DNA from: Chloroflexota bacterium
Lineage (GTDB): Bacteria > Chloroflexota > Dehalococcoidia > UBA2247 > JAUWOP01
Reading direction: 5' to 3'
Length of the DNA: 47,457 nt
Assembly (NCBI GenBank): GCA_030612045.1
Contig: JAUWOP010000005.1
Span: forward strand, 1 to 47,457
The translations under genes and the position numbers were made by a program. Below, piece by piece: positions 43,374 through 47,457 of the stretch. Within the stretch, counting starts at the first letter, position 1. Each line of letters opens with the position of its first letter. The notes under the pieces were generated by a model. The model searched no databases, was not told where the DNA came from, and saw nothing but the letters and a program-made list of their open reading frames with translations.

Positions 43374-43382
43374 CTTCAGCCT

Positions 43383-44114
43383 TCAGCCTATCCACCTAAA
43401 ATGAAGTAAGCTCTCTATGATATCTTTGACCTCCACAGGGTAACCCACTAATTCTGAGATTGAGGTCATTACTTTTCTGTTCTTTGTAGTGTCTACGCTA
43501 ATACCACATGGGTTTATGTATTCGAAATACCTCAGGTCAGGATTCACATTGAGAGCAAAGCCATGCGTAGTGATGTAGTGGCTAACATGTATACCTATAG
43601 AACAAATCTTCTCTTCACCTACCCACACACCCGGGTACTTTACGACCCGGTGGCCCTGGATATTAAAGGTGAGGAGTAGCTTGATAATGACCTCTTCTAA
43701 TCTCCAGATATATTCACGCACACCAGTATGATTGGGACGAAAAGGGCTGTTTTCTTTAAGGTTAAGGATGGGATAGCCTACAAGCTGTCCTGGACCGTGG
43801 TAGGTGATGCCGCCACCTCGATTGGTATGAAAGATAGAAATCCCCTCTTGGGACAATCTCTCTGGAGGAACAATTATGTCTTCCTCCCCTCTAAATCTTC
43901 CTAGTGTAAAAACTGACGGATGTTGCAGGAGCAGCACTACATCAGGAATCTTGCCCTCAGCTCTCGCCTGCGCCAATAATTGTTGTAGCTCTAAGGCATG
44001 CTCATATGGGATTACTCCCAGGTAATGAGCCACACATACCCTCGGAGATAAAGAGTTGGGATAGAGACTGCTCCACTCCGCTTCTCTATCTCTTGTCTCT
44101 GTCTCCATCTCCAT
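43383..44114 (-). CDS. lipB: Octanoyl-[carrier protein] transferase LipB
   Basis: The 243-residue protein has LLLQHPSVFTLGRF, RGGGITYHGPGQLVGYPI, GVWVGEEKICSIG with the conserved Lys, and INPCGI with the catalytic Cys. It moves octanoyl groups from acyl carrier protein to lipoyl domains, the step before LipA. The first 30 or so residues (MEMETETRDREAEW...) come from a GAGACA/GAGATG microsatellite; a GTG within RVCVAHYLG may be the true start. Its end carries one arm of the inverted 14-mer. Confidence 0.93.
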   Translation of the reverse strand: MEMETETRDREAEWSSLYPNSLSPRVCVAHYLGVIPYEHALELQQLLAQARAEGKIPDVVLLLQHPSVFTLGRFRGEEDIIVPPERLSQEGISIFHTNRGGGITYHGPGQLVGYPILNLKENSPFRPNHTGVREYIWRLEEVIIKLLLTFNIQGHRVVKYPGVWVGEEKICSIGIHVSHYITTHGFALNVNPDLRYFEYINPCGISVDTTKNRKVMTSISELVGYPVEVKDIIESLLHFRWIG

Positions 44115-44130
44115 CTCTTGTCTCTGTCTC
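44083..44130 (-). repeat. GAGACA/GAGATG microsatellite at the lipB start
   Basis: On the - strand the tract reads repeated 6-mers such as GAGACAGAGACAAGAGATGG. It encodes the acidic METET start and also fills the gap to lpdA. Confidence 0.6.
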
Positions 44131-44136
44131 CCATGT

Positions 44137-45618
44137 CTATACTCTTCGGAAATGGATTGAACCTTCTAGCTGCCCCATTGCTGTCTCAAGCACCGCCTCA
44201 GATAAAGTGGGATGGGCGTGGATAGTAAGGGCAATATCTCTGGCTGTTGCTCCTAGCTGTATTGCAAGTGCGCCTTCGGCGATAAGGTCACTGGCATGTG
44301 CTCCCATGATGTGCATTCCCAGAACTTTGCCATCCTCAGCATTACAAACCATCTTAACCATACCTGCTGTCTCATCCATCGCAACAGCACGGCCACAAGC
44401 GAGAAAGGGGAATTTGCTTACCTTACAAGGAATGCCGCTTCCTTTTACCTCCTTCTCAGTTAAACCAACACTGGCTATCTCGGGGTAGGTAAAGATGCAA
44501 TTAGGAACAGCCCGATAATCTGCTTGACGGGAATGGACAGTGCGAGAGCTACAAGAAAGGGCATTCTCGACGGCTATCTCGCCCTCATAGGAGGCAACAT
44601 GAGCTAGCATAGGCCTTTGTCTTTTGCCCAGAACATCTCCTATGGCATAAACACCATCAATATTTGTCTCAAGGCGCTCATTTGCTATAATAGCTTGCCC
44701 CTCCACCTTTATACCAAGCTGTGCTAGGTTCAGCCCCTCGGTATAAGGCTGCCTCCCCACAGCCACAAGAACTATCTGTCCGATAGCTTCCTGCTCATCT
44801 TTTCCCGTAGCGCTCACGCTCGGAGTATCCCAAACCACCTTGAGTCTGGAGTCTTTAGTCTTTAGTCCCCCTTCCCCCCGACTCTTGACTCTTGACTCTT
44901 GACTCTTGACTCCTTTAATAGCCTTAACTGCAGCTCCAACCTTAACTTCGATGCCTTGTCTGAGCAAGACCTGAGTAATTCGTTTGCTAATCTCTTCATC
45001 AACTGACCTCAGGAGGAGGGGAAGTTTCTCCACAATAGTAACCCTCGTTCCTAACCCATTAAAGATGCTGGCAAACTCAACACCTACATGACTTCCCCCG
45101 ATGACCACAAGGCTTTCCGGGAGCTCTTTCAACTCGAGAATCTCATCGGTGTTGAGTACTCCAGGCAGGTCTGAACCGGGGATAGGAAGTGGAATAGGCT
45201 CAGAACCGGTAGCAATAATAAGCTTCCTGGCTACTATCTCCTTATCATTCACCCTAACTAATTGTGAAGAGAGGATGTGAGCGATGCCCTTATGGACACT
45301 TATGTTGCCTGCTTTCATCAGTTGCTCGATGCCCAACGCTAATTTATTAACTACTTCGCTCTTACGAGCCATAATCTTGGGGAAGTTCGTATTGATATTG
45401 CCAATCTCTACGCCAAACTCGTTTGCCTTTCTTGCGTCGAGGAGCACCTCCACACTTTTAACCAGAGCCTTCGTGGGGATACAGCCTCGATTAAGACAGG
45501 TACCACCTAACCTATCCTTCTCAACCACAGCCACACTAGCCCCCAGGTGGGCAGCATGAATCGCTGCCACATAGCCACCGGGGCCACCTCCAATTATTAC
45601 TACATCCTTTTCATCCAT
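44137..45618 (-). CDS. lpdA: Dihydrolipoyl dehydrogenase
   Basis: The 493-residue flavoprotein has the FAD site (VVIIGGGPGGYVAAIHAA), the redox disulfide GGTCLNRGCIPTK (Cys41/Cys46), the NAD site (VVIGGSHVGVEFASI) and the C-terminal His-Glu pair (HAHPTLSEAV). It reoxidises lipoyl groups of 2-oxoacid dehydrogenase or glycine-cleavage complexes, fitting lipB and lipA downstream. Between the NAD domain strands it has an extra stretch of about 35 residues (KSQESRVKSRG...DSRLKVV) encoded by 7-base tandem repeats, which makes it longer than usual (about 460). Confidence 0.95.
   Translation of the reverse strand: MDEKDVVIIGGGPGGYVAAIHAAHLGASVAVVEKDRLGGTCLNRGCIPTKALVKSVEVLLDARKANEFGVEIGNINTNFPKIMARKSEVVNKLALGIEQLMKAGNISVHKGIAHILSSQLVRVNDKEIVARKLIIATGSEPIPLPIPGSDLPGVLNTDEILELKELPESLVVIGGSHVGVEFASIFNGLGTRVTIVEKLPLLLRSVDEEISKRITQVLLRQGIEVKVGAAVKAIKGVKSQESRVKSRGEGGLKTKDSRLKVVWDTPSVSATGKDEQEAIGQIVLVAVGRQPYTEGLNLAQLGIKVEGQAIIANERLETNIDGVYAIGDVLGKRQRPMLAHVASYEGEIAVENALSCSSRTVHSRQADYRAVPNCIFTYPEIASVGLTEKEVKGSGIPCKVSKFPFLACGRAVAMDETAGMVKMVCNAEDGKVLGMHIMGAHASDLIAEGALAIQLGATARDIALTIHAHPTLSEAVLETAMGQLEGSIHFRRV
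44838..44912 (-). repeat. In-frame 7-base tandem repeats inside lpdA
   Basis: On the + strand, ACTCTTG occurs four times in a row plus ACTC (44881-44912), and AGTCTTT-like units precede it (44843-44868). The unit is not a multiple of three, so gain or loss of one copy would shift the frame. Confidence 0.8.
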
Positions 45619-45620
45619 AG

Positions 45621-45648
45621 CTTCTTCGTAACACTTACGCTTGTTACC
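45621..45648 (-). repeat. Short dispersed repeat carrying the lpdA ribosome-binding site
   Basis: On the - strand GGTAACAAGCGTAAGTGTTA continues CGAAGAAG, then CT and the lpdA ATG. The repeat tail is the only purine-rich stretch before the start. Confidence 0.55.
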
Positions 45649-45661
45649 CTCGAGTCCTTAG

Positions 45662-45788
45662 GATTACTGAAAAAGTCAAAGATTTGCTCTTGAGTTAACC
45701 CGTGTTCCAAGACATTATTCACTCAGCAAATCTCTTAAGGGGTATATCCAATACTAAGAGCTAAATCAAGCCAGCTTTCCTTTTATGG
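45662..45788 (+). repeat. 127-base direct repeat, copy A
   Basis: It starts GATTACTGAAAAAGTCAAAG and ends CCAGCTTTCCTTTTATGG. It matches copy B (46691-46817) with five mismatches. On the - strand its edge contains the end of a small frame (HKRKAGLI, stop). The two copies bracket the gene at 46,090-46,542. Confidence 0.9.
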
Positions 45789-45871
45789 TAGCTATATCTA
45801 AGACCATGTAATCCCTGATTAATCACCTCCTTAAGCTCCTGAATAAAGCAACTGATTTCCCTTTCACCAAT

Positions 45872-45982
45872 ATGAAGTCAAAGATAATCGCCGCTCAAAG
45901 GGGGAGGTCGGAGAGTCCGAAGGTAGAAAAACAGGATGAACTTAAGCTGAAAGAGCTATGTGTAGAATATTTACTTGGATGA
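45872..45982 (+). CDS. Possible 36-residue peptide
   Basis: ATG 45872 opens MKSKIIAAQRGRSESPKVEK, then a charged helix ending ELCVEYLLG and TGA. It has no ribosome-binding site and no recognised family. It may be the start of a lost gene. Nothing else is seen between 45,789 and 46,089. Confidence 0.2.
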   Translation: MKSKIIAAQRGRSESPKVEKQDELKLKELCVEYLLG

Positions 45983-46089
45983 TAGACAGAAAATCTGACT
46001 ACCTACCTGTGACGAAATAAAAGCTAAGAGCTAGCCTTCCTCAGTACTCTCCTAGAACTACTACTTGTTCCAGTTACACATTAAACCCT

Positions 46090-46542
46090 TTATTTGGTCA
46101 TTTCGCAGTATTTCTGCGCCACGATGTATGTAGCATAATCGAATAGGAGCAGTGTCCGATTAATACTTTCTACTGCTTGATACATCTCAGAAGCAGCATT
46201 AAATGTTGCCTGCACCTCAGCATAGAGCCAGATATGCCTCCTCATGATGATTAATGCATAAAGGGCTTCATGTAGGGGAATACCTCTAGCATATGCGTCT
46301 TCTGCATACCGTATCCTCTCCAAAAGCTTTAGAACTTGCTGATAGGAGTCCGTAGTAAAATAGAGATCCTTTAGATTCTTGTAAAAGAAAACTACTTGAG
46401 GGAGACACGCTTCCTTGGGTAAAGAATGATATGAAGGAGTCCTGGAATTTGTACTTACAGATTTATACCACTGCTCAGCAATCTTTTCAGCATGGCACTC
46501 ACATAGATCTAATAACTTGTCACCAAAAACTTTCCACGGCAT
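46090..46542 (-). CDS. RsbRD N-terminal-like sensor domain protein
   Basis: The 150-residue all-helical protein has the pattern of RsbRD_N sensor domains: CECHAEKIAEQWYKSVSTNS, ARGIPLHEALYALIIMRRHI and LLLFDYATYIVAQKY. In other bacteria such domains sit in front of STAS, kinase or GGDEF modules; here it stands alone. GAGGGAAG lies before the ATG. The bracket of 127-base direct repeats may mark a duplication or a mobile cassette. Family assignment is by resemblance only. Confidence 0.6.
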   Translation of the reverse strand: MPWKVFGDKLLDLCECHAEKIAEQWYKSVSTNSRTPSYHSLPKEACLPQVVFFYKNLKDLYFTTDSYQQVLKLLERIRYAEDAYARGIPLHEALYALIIMRRHIWLYAEVQATFNAASEMYQAVESINRTLLLFDYATYIVAQKYCEMTK

Positions 46543-46690
46543 ACTACTTCCCTCTCTTTCTAGGCGCTCTCATAACAGTACTAGCAGTTTACCCTAGTTT
46601 AAATACACTTCCTCCGATAAACCCAACCTTCAAAATCCAGCTCTTCTACCCTTGGCTTACTCTCATTCAAGATGTGCTAGTTTAGCATGA

Positions 46691-46817
46691 GATTACTGAA
46701 AAAGTCAAAGGTTTGCTCTTGACTTAACCCATGTTCTAAGACATTATTCACTCAGCAAATCTCTTAAGGAGTATATCCAATACTAAGAGCTAAATCAAGC
46801 CAGCTTTCCTTTTATGG
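46691..46817 (+). repeat. 127-base direct repeat, copy B
   Basis: Same orientation and about 96% identical to 45662-45788, with copy starts 1,029 bases apart. Confidence 0.9.
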
Positions 46818-46846
46818 AGTAGCATTGGCTAACCTCCTAAACAAAA

Positions 46847-46876
46847 ATGGAGACTGACTTCTACACCAGTCTCCAT
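46847..46876 (-). terminator. Intrinsic terminator after the protease gene
   Basis: ATGGAGACTG and CAGTCTCCAT form a perfect 10-bp stem with a 10-base loop. On the - strand the stem is followed by TTTTTGT, so it should end transcripts from 46,963-47,337. Confidence 0.8.
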
Positions 46877-46962
46877 TGCTATTACTTAGATGCTATAGAT
46901 GACCTGTATTTATTCTATATTAGAGTATGTTTCTTTATCGGTAATCTCTTAGAAATACTTGA

Positions 46963-47337
46963 TTACAGTGCAAGTGAGAAGTTCCCTTGTGCACCATTAT
47001 AGACAAGGAGACAGTGAGATAGCACATCACGACCTATGAGTGCTATCATCTGTAGCTTACCAATACTTTGTCCCATTAAGTCAACGCCAACGACTGAACT
47101 GAATTCTATATCAAACTTGGTGACTGGAAATCTGAATTTCGCCGGGTAGAGATTATGCTGGCTCAGTCCATTTGCAGTTCCAAGAGACACGACACCGATT
47201 GGGTTCACACCTAAATCGGAAATAATACGGCTGTCGACACAACTGCGAGTTGCCCCTGTATCAATCAAGGCGAATCCTGTTGCTGGTGATGGAATGGTCT
47301 CACCCTGCGATGTCAAGAATGAGGTGGTCCCCATCAT
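46963..47337 (-). CDS. Retropepsin-like aspartic protease
   Basis: The 124-residue protein has the single-domain aspartic protease pattern: ATGFALIDTGATRSCVDSRI with the catalytic Asp-Thr-Gly, a middle beta-rich flap region, and the hydrophobic MIALIGRDVLSHC that packs below the active site. Such proteins act as dimers. There is no signal peptide or membrane anchor. Start is ATG 47337, with no clear ribosome-binding site; an in-frame TAA lies 24 bases upstream. The natural substrate is unknown. A terminator follows the stop. Confidence 0.8.
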   Translation of the reverse strand: MMGTTSFLTSQGETIPSPATGFALIDTGATRSCVDSRIISDLGVNPIGVVSLGTANGLSQHNLYPAKFRFPVTKFDIEFSSVVGVDLMGQSIGKLQMIALIGRDVLSHCLLVYNGAQGNFSLAL

Positions 47338-47457
47338 CAGGACAGAATAGGGGCTATGTTAAGATTGGGTCCCGCTACTCTCAGGGAGTCTGTTGTTAAG
47401 GTATCCAGTGTTAGGGATTCTACCACAACTCCATGGATAGCTTCCACCTGGCTTGAG

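Larger units (their letters stand above)
42981..43397. other. Inverted 14-mers bracketing the lipB-lipA element
   Basis: AGGTGGATAGGCTG (42981-42994) is exactly complementary to CAGCCTATCCACCT (43384-43397, inside the lipB 3' end). If the 347-base element plus one 8-bp copy is removed, the arms are about 34 bases apart in the lipB-lipA mRNA and could form a hairpin just upstream of the lipA ribosome-binding site. Its function is inference. Confidence 0.5.

Noticed and set aside
42965-43382. CRISPR-like array, suggested by repeated words
   Set aside because: Repeats are inverted and nested with 8-bp duplications, with no regular spacers or cas genes.

Overview
The window is a mostly single-copy bacterial chromosome segment with moderate GC. 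It carries no rRNA, no tRNA that I can see, and no intact transposase. The gene set fits an anaerobic Chloroflexota of the Dehalococcoidia type: LL-diaminopimelate aminotransferase plus DapF, split ADP-forming acyl-CoA synthetase subunits, a CaiB/BaiF CoA-transferase, CobQ, FdhD, and a lipoate operon. The taxonomic call is inference from gene content, not from a marker gene.

Layout. (1) 1-2,810 is a graveyard of toxin-antitoxin and secreted-protein fragments. It holds one intact HicBA pair, orphan antitoxins of the AbrB, DUF2281 and DUF433 types, two related signal-peptide starts and a broken leucine-rich-repeat gene, all separated by repeats. (2) 2,839-11,299 looks like a DNA-metabolism or defence cluster: a very large SF1 helicase with a C-terminal nuclease domain (split by a one-base frameshift), a fragment, two DUF488 genes (the first also frameshifted) and RecQ. 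(3) 12,041-21,730 is ordinary housekeeping on the + strand: surE, an MFS carrier, mnmE, a 37-residue membrane peptide, a universal stress protein, two TrkA proteins, pheA and mfd. (4) 22,096-31,064 holds a sodium/solute symporter, birA divergent from dapF across a perfect inverted repeat, dapL, hflX, degV and a CoA-transferase. (5) 31,061-39,175 holds ADP-forming CoA-synthetase alpha, a radical SAM protein, a tRNA nucleotidyltransferase, an unknown gene overlapping cobQ, the beta subunit and a ComEA-like protein. (6) 39,187-45,618, read on the - strand, runs lpdA, lipB, lipA, fdhD, hicB, hicA, a broken TPR gene and a CDF transporter. (7) 45,619-47,457 holds an RsbRD-like gene bracketed by 127-bp direct repeats, and a retropepsin-like protease gene.

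The most notable signal is the repeat landscape. Small non-autonomous elements begin with GTAA/ATAA, share a TTCACCC- or TTCAGCC-type inner end, and are bordered by perfect 8-bp target duplications at 2,236, 26,197, 33,711, 43,027 and 43,105. The last is nested inside the fourth. GTAA termini with 8-bp duplications are the hallmark of IS66-family transposition. One pair of such ends (39,187 and 42,056) shares the same 8-bp flank although 2.87 kb of genes lie between them, which suggests a composite mobile unit carrying cdf, hicBA and fdhD. A second, much shorter dispersed repeat (core GTAAGTGTTACGAAAA) lies in the sense orientation just upstream of several genes and inside the reading frames of mfd, birA and comEA.
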